DNA of 64,000 bases. Origin: Ignavibacteria bacterium. Its GTDB lineage: Bacteria; Bacteroidota; Ignavibacteria; UBA10030. The stretch covers positions 1 to 64,000 of the forward strand of contig VGVZ01000012.1 in the NCBI GenBank assembly GCA_016873805.1, in the 5' to 3' direction. Positions 45,369 to 55,000 of the stretch are shown here, piece by piece (position 1 is the first letter of the stretch; every line of letters starts with the position of its first letter). The notes under the pieces are model-generated. The model was not told the DNA's origin. It did no database searches and worked only from the letters and a program-made list of their open reading frames with translations. A program made the translations under genes and the position numbers.

Positions 45369-46211
45369 TTAGTTCTGAAACAAATGGAGGAGTCGACTCA
45401 GTGTGCTCCTCATCTCTCGCCGATGGACGATCATGTCGACAAAGCCTTTTTCCAGAAGGAACTCGGATCGCTGGAACCCTTTCGGCAGGTCTTTGCCGAT
45501 CGTCTGTTTGATCACTCGCGGGCCGGCGAAGCCAATCAGCGCTCCCGGTTCGGCAATATTGATATCCCCCAGCATCGCATAGCTTGCCGTGACGCCTCCG
45601 GTCGTTGGATCCGTCAGGATGGAAAAAAACGGGACACCGGAATCGGAGAGCTGTGCAAGTTTCGCGCTGGTCTTCGCCAGCTGCATAAGGGAGAGGGCAG
45701 CCTCCATCATTCGTGCGCCTCCGCTGGAAGAGATGATAATCAGCGGGCGCTCGGTCTTGCGAGCTTTGTCAATAGCTCTGGCGATCTTCTCTCCCACGAC
45801 GGATCCCATGCTCCCGCCGATGAAACCAAAGTCCATGCACGCAATCACGACGGGATGGTTATCGATTGCGGCCGTTCCTGTTCGTACCGCGTCATTCAGT
45901 CCCGTCTTCTTGATCGTGTCTTTGATCCGATCGGAGTACGGCTTGGTATCCTTGAAGTCCAGAGGATCCGCGGATCGCATTTTCTTGTCCATTTCTTTGA
46001 AGCTTCCCCGATCGAGGAGAATTTCAAAGTATTCTTTGCTCCCGATTCGGAAGTGGGTTTGGCATTTCGGGCAGACAAAGAAGTTCTGTTCGAGCTGTTT
46101 ACGGTGGATGATTTCACCGCACCCGTTGCACTTCGTCCAGAGACCGTCGGGGATTTCCTTCTTCGGACCTTCGGCGATGATATTCTGTTTGGAACGTCGG
46201 AACCAGGGCAT
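45369..46211 (-). CDS. accD: acetyl-CoA carboxylase carboxyltransferase subunit beta
   Basis: The 280-residue protein is AccD, which with AccA transfers the carboxyl group from biotin to acetyl-CoA in fatty-acid synthesis. The N-terminal four-Cys zinc finger is KCNGCGEIIHRKQLEQNFFVCPKCQTHF; the crotonase-like domain contains MDFGFIGGSMGSVVGEKI, SSGGARMMEAALSLMQLAKTS and LPKGFQRSEFLLEKGFVD. GGAGG precedes the ATG. accA is not in the window. Confidence 0.96.
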   Translation of the reverse strand: MPWFRRSKQNIIAEGPKKEIPDGLWTKCNGCGEIIHRKQLEQNFFVCPKCQTHFRIGSKEYFEILLDRGSFKEMDKKMRSADPLDFKDTKPYSDRIKDTIKKTGLNDAVRTGTAAIDNHPVVIACMDFGFIGGSMGSVVGEKIARAIDKARKTERPLIIISSSGGARMMEAALSLMQLAKTSAKLAQLSDSGVPFFSILTDPTTGGVTASYAMLGDINIAEPGALIGFAGPRVIKQTIGKDLPKGFQRSEFLLEKGFVDMIVHRREMRSTLSRLLHLFQN

Positions 46212-46271
46212 GGAGAACCTCCGTGGAGATCTGAAATTATGGGCACGCTGATCGTGACCGCCGAAACGATG

Positions 46272-46946
46272 TCACGCCTTTTTCGCGGTTCGAACGATGA
46301 AATTTTTCAGATACATCGGCTCGATGTGCTGGAGATCTGCAATCCGTTCTTCCCGAAACAACTGCCGCCCCAGCAGGGCGATCGTTGCGCCGCTCATGAA
46401 TGTGCGCGTGTGAAAAACCCTCCGCCGTCTCTCCCCTTCTTCCTGAAGCCCGTCGGCAACATCCGTCAGTACAATATCACTTTCGCGGATCATCCCGACC
46501 AGCTCGTCACGCGGGTACACCCGGACCGGGATCTCGGTAATGCGCTCGGTCGATCTCGAAAAGCGTCCGGCGTAGAATTCCCCCTGTTTCGCGTCGAGGG
46601 CGATGACGATCGATAGCCACTCGTCATGTTCCTCAAATGCCGACGACGCAACTGACGCCATCGTCGGAACGGCGACCAACGGAATCCCCCGGGCGTAACA
46701 GAGTCCCTTCGCCGTGCTCAAGCCGATACGAAGTCCGGAGAAAGAACCGGGTCCGATGGAAACGGCAACCGCGGAGAGTTCGCCGGGGGAAGCTCCGGCC
46801 GATTGCAGAACGTCCGCCATCAGCGTCAACAGCTTCTCCGAGTGGATATGGGACTCGACGACCGAGCGTTCGGCAACCAATCCGTGTTCGTCGGCCAGAC
46901 CGACAGAACACACTTCCGTCGAAGTTTCAATGCCGAGAATCAACAT
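46272..46946 (-). CDS. tsaB: tRNA t6A biosynthesis protein TsaB
   Basis: The 224-residue ASKHA-fold protein is TsaB (YeaZ), a partner of TsaD in threonylcarbamoyl-adenosine formation at tRNA A37. N-terminus MLILGIETSTEVCSVGL and the signature SIGPGSFSGLRIGLSTAKGLCYARGIPLVAV are clear. The ATG at 46946 gives the conserved start; a longer frame to 47099 adds unrelated residues. It overlaps tsaE by 20 bases. tsaC and tsaD are elsewhere. Confidence 0.94.
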   Translation of the reverse strand: MLILGIETSTEVCSVGLADEHGLVAERSVVESHIHSEKLLTLMADVLQSAGASPGELSAVAVSIGPGSFSGLRIGLSTAKGLCYARGIPLVAVPTMASVASSAFEEHDEWLSIVIALDAKQGEFYAGRFSRSTERITEIPVRVYPRDELVGMIRESDIVLTDVADGLQEEGERRRRVFHTRTFMSGATIALLGRQLFREERIADLQHIEPMYLKNFIVRTAKKA

Positions 46947-47433
46947 GCATGACCCGTTGCGCGGCGTCGGCCCCGACTGTCGGTCCGATCGAGACCCGAC
47001 GTATCTCGATTGTTCGAACATCCGCTGCCTCCCCGAGCGTGAGATAGACGTCGTATCGCTGAGGGGGCAGCAATTCACCGAGATAGTCAGCCCACTCAAT
47101 AAGGCAAATCCCGTCTCCGGCGAAGAACTCCTCGTACCCGAGATCGTAGACCTCCTCGGTCGACGAGATCCTGTAGAGATCGAAATGGTGGATCAGGATT
47201 TCATCCCCGTTGTCATCCAGGCCTTCGTATCGATTGAGGATCACGAACGTCGGACTCGAAACGTGCGACCGCACGCCGAACGCATCACACACACCCTGAA
47301 CAAAACGCGTTTTCCCGCTCCCGAGGTTGCCGGAGAGCGCCACGACGTCGCCGCGAGACAAGCGTGCCGCAAACTTCCTCGCAAGCTCAATCGTTTCTGC
47401 TTCTGATCGCGTGGTATGGATTTGATCGATCAC
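46927..47433 (-). CDS. tsaE: tRNA t6A biosynthesis ATPase TsaE
   Basis: The 168-residue P-loop ATPase is TsaE (YjeE), required with TsaB and TsaD for t6A synthesis. Walker A is SGNLGSGKTRFVQGV; SSPTFVILNRYEG and LIHHFDLYRI follow, and LGYEEFFAGDGICLIEWADYLGELLP is the family block with the conserved Glu-Trp. It overlaps porX by four bases and tsaB by 20, making a translated chain. Confidence 0.94.
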   Translation of the reverse strand: MIDQIHTTRSEAETIELARKFAARLSRGDVVALSGNLGSGKTRFVQGVCDAFGVRSHVSSPTFVILNRYEGLDDNGDEILIHHFDLYRISSTEEVYDLGYEEFFAGDGICLIEWADYLGELLPPQRYDVYLTLGEAADVRTIEIRRVSIGPTVGADAAQRVMHVDSRH

Positions 47434-48992
47434 TTCGATTCAAGTTTCACGATGGGAAGAACCATTTCTTCCAATGAAATCCCGCCATGCTGAAAACTAT
47501 CCCGGTACTGGTTGAGATACTTGTGATAGTCGGTCGGATAGACAAAGTAGAAATCTTCTTTGGCCAGCACGTAGGTGGTCGTCACACTTCCTTTCGGAAG
47601 CTTGAACTCTTCGGGATTCTTCACATAGACCGCCTCCCGGTCATTGATGCGGAGGTTTCGTCCGTATTTGTATCGCAAGTTCGTTGACGCTTCCCGGTCG
47701 CCCACGACTTTACTTCCTCTCATGCATCGGACACTGCCGTGATCGGTTGTCATGTAGACAACCGCATTCTTCTGTTTCGCAAGCGTCTTCAGCATGCCGA
47801 ACAGGGATGAGTGCTGAAACCAGGATCCGGTCAAGGATCGATAGGCCGCTTCGTCGGGGGCGATCTCCTTCAGGAGCGGCGAGTCCGATCTCCCGTGAGC
47901 CAGCATATCGATGAAATTGACGACGATCGCCGTCAGCTTGTTCTGGGCGTACGAGGCAATATTGTTTTCGATCTGTCGCCCGAACTCCGCGTCGAGGATC
48001 TTGACGTACTTGGACTCGGGTTTCAGGGCGATCCCCGATCGCTCGAGCAGATCATCGAGCAACCGGTGTTCGTGTCGATTGCGACTGCTCTCGTCATCTT
48101 CTCCCGATCTCCAGATTTCGGGAAACCGGCGTTCAAGATCGATGGGAAACAGGCCGCTGAAGATCGCATTGCGTGAGTAGGGTGTTGCGGTGGGAAGAAT
48201 GCTGTAATAGTAATTCCTCTCCACCGAGTAGAAATCGGAGAGCATCCGCTCCATGATGAGCCATTGATCGAGCCGCAGACAATCCACCACGAAGAAGAAT
48301 ACCGATTTCTTCCCTTTCAGCTCCGGGACGATAAACTGTTTGACGATATCGGTGGAGAGTGTCGGCCGATCGGATGAGGATTGAAGCCATGAGCGGTAGT
48401 TTCGCTCGACGTATTTGGCAAACTCGGCATTGACCTCTCGTCGCTGATCCAGGAGGGTTTGACGAAGTCCCAGATCAGGATGTTCATCGAGGTCCAAGTC
48501 CCACGATGTCAGTTTTGTATGGATATCGATCCACCCGTGGAAGTCGATTGGGCCAAGGAGTTCCGCGCTTATTTGCTGGAATTCCTTGACATAATCGCGC
48601 GACAAATACTCCCCGGCGATCTTCCGTCCCTCCAAGATCTTCTTGCAGGCCATCAAGACCTGGGTGGGATTGATCGGTTTCAAGAGATAGTCAGTGATCT
48701 TGCTCCCGATCGCTTCTTCCATGAGGCTTTCCGCCTCATTCTTCGTGATCATGATCACGGACAGGGCAGTGTCAATGGCTTTGATTTCCGAAAGGGTTTT
48801 GAGGCCCCCGATGCCAGGCATCATCTCATCGAGCAAAACGAGATCAAAGCCCCCTTTGCGGACCATCTCGATTGCGTCTTCTCCGTTGGTGGCGGTCTCG
48901 ACGATATAGCCTTTGTTTTCGAGTAATTTGAGATGCGCTCTCAGGAGATCGATTTCGTCATCAACCCAGAGTATCTTTCGTGATGTTGCCAT
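47430..48992 (-). CDS. porX: PorX-type response regulator with PglZ/alkaline-phosphatase-like effector
   Basis: The 520-residue protein has a CheY-like receiver (ILWVDDEIDLLRAH, phospho-acceptor D55 in LVLLDEMMPG, LLKPINP) and a ~370-residue C-terminal PglZ domain of the alkaline-phosphatase superfamily, visible as FFFVVDCLRLDQW, TPYSRNAIFSGLFP, VVNFIDMLAHGRSD and YMTTDHGSVRC. That is the layout of PorX, the response regulator controlling T9SS genes, reported with oligonucleotide phosphodiesterase activity. ATG 48992 gives its normal length. It lies between tsaE and sprA, linking it with the SprA translocon. Confidence 0.92.
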   Translation of the reverse strand: MATSRKILWVDDEIDLLRAHLKLLENKGYIVETATNGEDAIEMVRKGGFDLVLLDEMMPGIGGLKTLSEIKAIDTALSVIMITKNEAESLMEEAIGSKITDYLLKPINPTQVLMACKKILEGRKIAGEYLSRDYVKEFQQISAELLGPIDFHGWIDIHTKLTSWDLDLDEHPDLGLRQTLLDQRREVNAEFAKYVERNYRSWLQSSSDRPTLSTDIVKQFIVPELKGKKSVFFFVVDCLRLDQWLIMERMLSDFYSVERNYYYSILPTATPYSRNAIFSGLFPIDLERRFPEIWRSGEDDESSRNRHEHRLLDDLLERSGIALKPESKYVKILDAEFGRQIENNIASYAQNKLTAIVVNFIDMLAHGRSDSPLLKEIAPDEAAYRSLTGSWFQHSSLFGMLKTLAKQKNAVVYMTTDHGSVRCMRGSKVVGDREASTNLRYKYGRNLRINDREAVYVKNPEEFKLPKGSVTTTYVLAKEDFYFVYPTDYHKYLNQYRDSFQHGGISLEEMVLPIVKLESK

Positions 48993-49097
48993 AGCTCCAG
49001 ATGTGCTGATTGTGCTCGATGCAACGCGAGTCAAAGTAACCATTATGCCCCTAAGAATCAATGAAACCGCAGATAGTCGCAGGCGATGACGCGTCGG

Positions 49098-52000
49098 TTA
49101 CTGAATCGCGACGCGGACGTCCAATCCCCCTTCGTTGATCGTCGAACCAGGAATGCGCGATCCACCTTCGTCCGGTTTGAACTTTGTGAACTTGTAGTAG
49201 ATCGATGCCGTCACGCGCGAGCTGAGGATGTACCGGATGCGCGGTTCCATTGTCGTACGGCTGAATCCCTCGAGCGGTTCTCCCTCCTTCTTGAAGTCGC
49301 GTTTCATGTCGTAGATTCGACGCGAGTTCTGCGAGTAGCTGTAGGTGAACGACATGTCCAAATCGTTCGACAACGACAGTCCGAAGAACGGAATCTCAAA
49401 CCCTCGCCGATTGTAGTTGGCAGACACCGAGATGTCCGTCGTGTTCATCTCCACGATGTTCTGCGCCGCAGGGGTGAGATCGTAGGAGGTTGTCGTGGAC
49501 AGACGGAATGACGCGCCAAGGTTACCCTTGCCAAGCTCGTGGAACGTAAACGTCAGACCAACCAGCGGCGCGAAACCGTACACAACTTGTTGGCTTTCCG
49601 TAACCTCTCCCGTTCCAGGGGTCAGCTTCCAACGACGCTTATACGTGGAGTTATAGGTATGGTCGAAGCTCACTCTCTGGGCGATACTTCCCAGGAGAGG
49701 AAGCTTTTCCAAGCCATCCCAGCGAATAGACCAGTTTGGACGGGGGAACAATTTTCCCAGAATCTTTGCCCCAATCGGAATAGCCTCAAATCCCTCTTCG
49801 AATGCCTGAGCGAGCTTCTCATCCAGCGCACGAATATCGCCGATATCCTGTTTCAATTCCTCGTACCTCTTGTTCACATCCTCCACACTGGTCTTGAGCA
49901 TCTTGAACAACAGGATCGGCGGAAACGTCATGAACGAGCGTTCCACATCGCCGTTGACGATTCGATTGAGTGGTGTTGGAACGCCGAGAGAATCCGTCGC
50001 GAGCGAGGTGTTCACATTGTACGACCACCCCAGGTTCCACGACAGCTCCACGCGTGCGCCTTCCCACAGCGGTCGGGAAGTGCGAATATTCACTCGATTT
50101 TTTTCGGAAAAGATATCCGTGAGATTGCCAAGCGGTGCACGGCGGCCCTGAGTGGTCGTCCCGGTCACAAAAGGAAAACTCCCTTTCGACTTGATAATGA
50201 CATCCCCATGCGGGTCGGAGGCCAGGCCGAGTTGATACATCAACGACGGACCGTATTCCGGAAGCGAATTCTGGATGAAGGGGATTCGGCCGAACATATT
50301 TGAAAATCCCGGTCTTCCGATCACTCCATTATGACGCGCCGAGTTGGTCATCGAAAAGGTCAGATTCACGCGGTCGAACTCAAAGAACGGCGTCTTGAGA
50401 AGAAGCCGCGTGATCTGATCGATTCGTTCCGAGAGTGGTATCGAAGCCTCGACGACCGCGGTATCGGTTGGAGATCGTGTTGGTTGAGGCGCCTTGGGAG
50501 ACCAGATTTCGTTGCCGATGAGGTTGAGATTGATATCCACGGAAATGGCCAGATTCCCGGACCAAGCGGAGCTCTTGCCCAGATCACCCGCTTGGAGATC
50601 GTTTTGCCAATCATAGCGGACCCCGTATCGTGCTGTCGGCGTGACAAACTTGTCCAACTTCAGAACAGCAGGAAGGACAGGTCGGGAATTGATCGCAACC
50701 GTCTGAGTATACGTCTGATCGATGCCGAAATCGATGAGTCGTTCGCCACCAAACATGGAACCGAGAATATCCGTGAACGATCGCTGTTCGCCAAGCTGGT
50801 CGAGCTCCAGGTGCACCAGACTGCTTGCAATATCAAGCTGATAGTCAGTGCCGAGATTCAGGAAACCGCCGTCCACAAAGGGCCAGCTGAATCCGAATCC
50901 TCGGTTCATTGTGAAACTGCGCGCCACTGGCTTGGGGGCTGTTTGGTTACGCACCTGCTCATGCGTCTGGCCGCGGGTCAGCGTGGAAGTCAGGTTGAAA
51001 TTCCGTGGCGTGAAGAACAGTTTCGTCTTCGACCATCCGTCGAGAATAAAGAGCTCCTCGGCCCAGGCGAATGGTTCAACATAGTTGTTCGGATTGAGCA
51101 GCAGATCGTAGCCCAACCGGAAATTCCACGACCACGAATTGAAACGCTCGGTCGTCGGATTTCGGCGCCATGAATTCGCATGAGAAAAACCAAAATTCAT
51201 CCGGTTGATGGTTTCCGTGACGAGCCAATACTCGATCGGCACCTTGAACCGGATATTGGGAAGTGCGATCGTTTCTGTGACACTCAGTGTTTTAGCTTGT
51301 TCACGAATCGCTTCTCCCTCCGCTTTGGCTTCGGCATCGTTCTTCCCGCTTTCTCTGGAAACCTGCTCGACGCGTCTCACCGCCTCATCCACGAGAATGT
51401 CCCTTCCCGGCAGGTACCGCGGATCCTGGACTCCCTCGACGTGCGAGTAAGAGAGGGGAATCGAAGTTCCGGCCCAGCTCTCCGGGAGAAACTTTTCGAA
51501 GTTCAGACCGGCATTGAGCGACCAGTTTCTGTCAAGATTGCGCGTGCCAAAACGTTCTTCCAGGCCGTGGAAATAGGGATCCCGCTCGGTCATGCCGAAC
51601 GTAATCGTTGCGACATCAGCGAACTTGATCGACGTATCGAAGCGGTACGCCCAACCTTTCGTATCATCCACATCGGTCAGCCGCATCTCATTGATCCAGA
51701 CTTCCCCCGTCACGCTGCTCTTTCCCTTATTCGGAGGATTTTCGACTCCCAGCACAAGGTAGCGCACATTCGTCAACGTCGGTTCACCCCGAACTTGATA
51801 CGACGCCCCCGGAGCTCCATCCGGCACCGGCACGCGCGCAGTCAGGACACCGACAGAATCACGACCAAGCTTGATCGCGGTGAGATCAACAAAATGAATA
51901 GTGATTTCGTTTGCCGGATCCCAACCGGAGCGGATGGGCGCACGATACTCATAGTAGTTCAGCGAGTCGGCGCCGAAGCGGAAGAATAATTCCACATCGT

Positions 52001-55000
52001 AGTTCGAGGTATCGGCGTACATCATCCGAAATCCGGGGCGGTCGTCGCCATGGACGAACATTTTCAGCGATCGGTAGTTGAACAGATCAAGCGGACGAAT
52101 GGCGAATCTCTTGATCGCCTGGCGCGATTCTCCATCCTTGAGATCGTGGATGAGAAGGGCCAGTGATTGCTCGTTGCCGCGAATGATCTGATCCGGTCGC
52201 GTCCGGTCGCGGGGGCGATCGACACCCGGCGGAGGGTTGTAGGTGGGGTTGTCCTCTGCGTTGACCACGCTCACCCGAAACGTACTGTCGTTCTTGATCA
52301 GAGATTCCCACTGGTTCCCGACAAGATTGAACTCTGCGATCCGGATGAGCACTTCATCGTCCGCTCCCGTAAACCAGAGTCGGACCGCCTCGATGTTTGT
52401 GAGCGTGGGATCGCCGATCTTTCGCGTGTATTCGTTGATCGGAATACGAATTTGATACCAGCGGTTTGCCCCTCCTCCCGTGACGAACTGCCGGAACGCC
52501 TGTTTCATCGTATCGAGAGAGATTTCGTATTCAAAGTAGCTGTTCAGTCGATCCACAACGTTGTTGAGGTTGAGATCTTCCGTATCGGCGTACCGCCCGC
52601 TCTCGGTGGTGAAGTTGTTCTGCGGACCGTTGACGCCTGTGTAGTCATCCGGATTGAGTGATCCGATCTGACGGGGGGCAACATAGTTGTCCCCGGAGGG
52701 ATCGCCGGAGAACTGAGGATAGGCCGCCACAAATGCCGAGTAACGCTGGCGTTCCTGGTCGTCGTTGAGGCCATCGAGACCGACATCTTGAACCGCAGGA
52801 TTGTTGATAAGACCGGTCCGGAGCGTACCCCCGAGTCCATCCTCGGTATCGAGTCTGCCGTTCGGGATGACGTCTTCGCTGAGGAACCCGAGGTTGATAT
52901 TCAGCTTCGCGTTCGGACGGGTCTTGTCCACACGCACCCAGAACTCAATGAAGTTGATATTTTCGTCGATCAGGTTGGTCGTCATCGAGCTCAGCATTCT
53001 CATGACCCCCCCCCATGCCTGCTGAGGGGACGCGAACAGACGCTGATTGAGGTTCAGAGAAGTATTGTACATCCCTCGTTCGCGAGGACGGAATCGCAGA
53101 TTGAGGACCGTGACATAATCTTCTCCGGATCGTACATCGCGCTCCGGCCATATTTCTCGCGGATGGACATCGCTTGGAAGGACATTGTACCACGTCGTCC
53201 TCGCCTTGTACTCGATCTTCGTCGTATCCGCAAGCAACAGACTTCTGACGATGGGATCGGAGAGGTTCACCGTCCGATCCGGCGGGACGTAGGCATCGAG
53301 TCCCAACACGTAGGCCGGTACGCTCGATTCCCTCCACATCCCGTAATGAACCCCAAGCGGAATGATCTTCCGCGCGCCTTCGAAGTCGTCGATGTAGGCA
53401 ATTCCCTTGTTCTGATCCTGGGCGATGGGACTTTTCCGGGTGTTCGGATCGGGGAGCATGTATGCCGCTTCACCCCTCAGCACGATGGACGATGGTTCTT
53501 TCGTTTGAATTCCCGGAAACCAGTTGAGGGCCGTCGTGAGAAAACCGGCGTCGATCGTCATTCCTGCATCGAAGCCAAGGATCGAATTGCTCACCGGCTC
53601 TTCGCCGAGCCGCACCTTGTCGCTCAGCGTTTCCTGATTCAGGTTGAGGAATGTGAATCCAAGAGTAGAATTCTTCCCCAGCGTCAGGTCACCTCGAGCC
53701 CCCACAAGGGATTTCGACGCAAGCTGGAAGAGATCATTCGCCTCGTACTTGATCTGCAGGTTCTTCCCGGGAACAAGCAGGCTCTGATCTTTGATCATCA
53801 CCTGACCGCTGAGATAGTCGACCGTATAGTGAACATTGGGCGTTTTGCGATCCCCATCCACGATCACCTCGACACTCCCCTCCACGACGTTGAATCCGAT
53901 GTTGTAACTCGACGCGATCGACGAGACGATGTTTCCTTTGAGGAAGAAATTGTTCTTCAGACTGTTGATCGCACCATTCAGCGTCGTGTCATAGACTTCA
54001 CGGAAGACAAAGGAATCGGCCAGTGCGATGTAGCGTGCCGTGTCCGAGGGCGTCGTCGGCTTGTAGCGCTCAAGAAAATAGTGCCGAATATTCTCTCCAA
54101 ACGGCTCCAGCGTCGGGAAGATCAATTCTCCACGATTTTCGTTGATGGTAATCCCCGACAGATAGTCGAATTTCCCGTCCGGTTGAGCCGCACCATCCTC
54201 CCGGTACCGATCGATCCGGAACAGTTCCATGAGATTGATGCCGTCGGGCATGATGGTCGTCTCCGGTTCCCGCCCGGGAGCCCGGTACTCGACATTCAAT
54301 TCGAATCCCTCTTTCTTCAGGCCTCGTCCCCCGAGGGGATAGATGTTCTTGAGCATGAGGTTCCATGCCGAGCGCATGCTGGGATCGAGATTGCGGGGAC
54401 GGATCAGCTTGAGGATGAGCTTGGCGGTCTTCGAGGTGTCCTTCGCGCCGAAATTTCCGACATCGCCGAACGGCGCAGGCAGGGTATAGGCCACAGCAAC
54501 GACCTGGTCCGGCTGAAGCGAGCGATTGAGCGAGACATACCCCAGATATTCGTTGTACATGTAGTCGGTGTTCGGCTCGAGCCGGACGAAGGTTCCCACC
54601 TCGACGCGGCCAGTGATGCTCACGAATTCCTGGCCTCGTCTCGCCGCGGTGTTCCGCTGGTACTTCAGGACCGAATCGATCTCGATAAACGCGACCACTT
54701 CCCGTTCGTTCGGATCGGAAATGATCCCCGTCCGCGTCACCCACACTTCCATATCCTGGATCTGCATCCTGCTGTCGACATCGAAAGGAATTCTCTTCAA
54801 TGCTTTTTCATAAATATTCCGATATGCCAGGTCAACGAAGAAGTGGTCTCGGGAAAAATCGGTGGCCCGTTTCTCAAACGGCGTGGGGCGTCCCCCGCCC
54901 GAGACCGTCAGCTCGCGGATCTGACCCTTTTTCTGCGACGCGATGGTGGTCAGTTTCAACGGGCCGAACTGCATCCCGGCTTTGACGCCGAACAGGGCCT

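Noticed and set aside
45198-46616. 472-codon frame antisense to panC and accD
   Set aside because: Shadow frame crossing two well-defined genes on the other strand.
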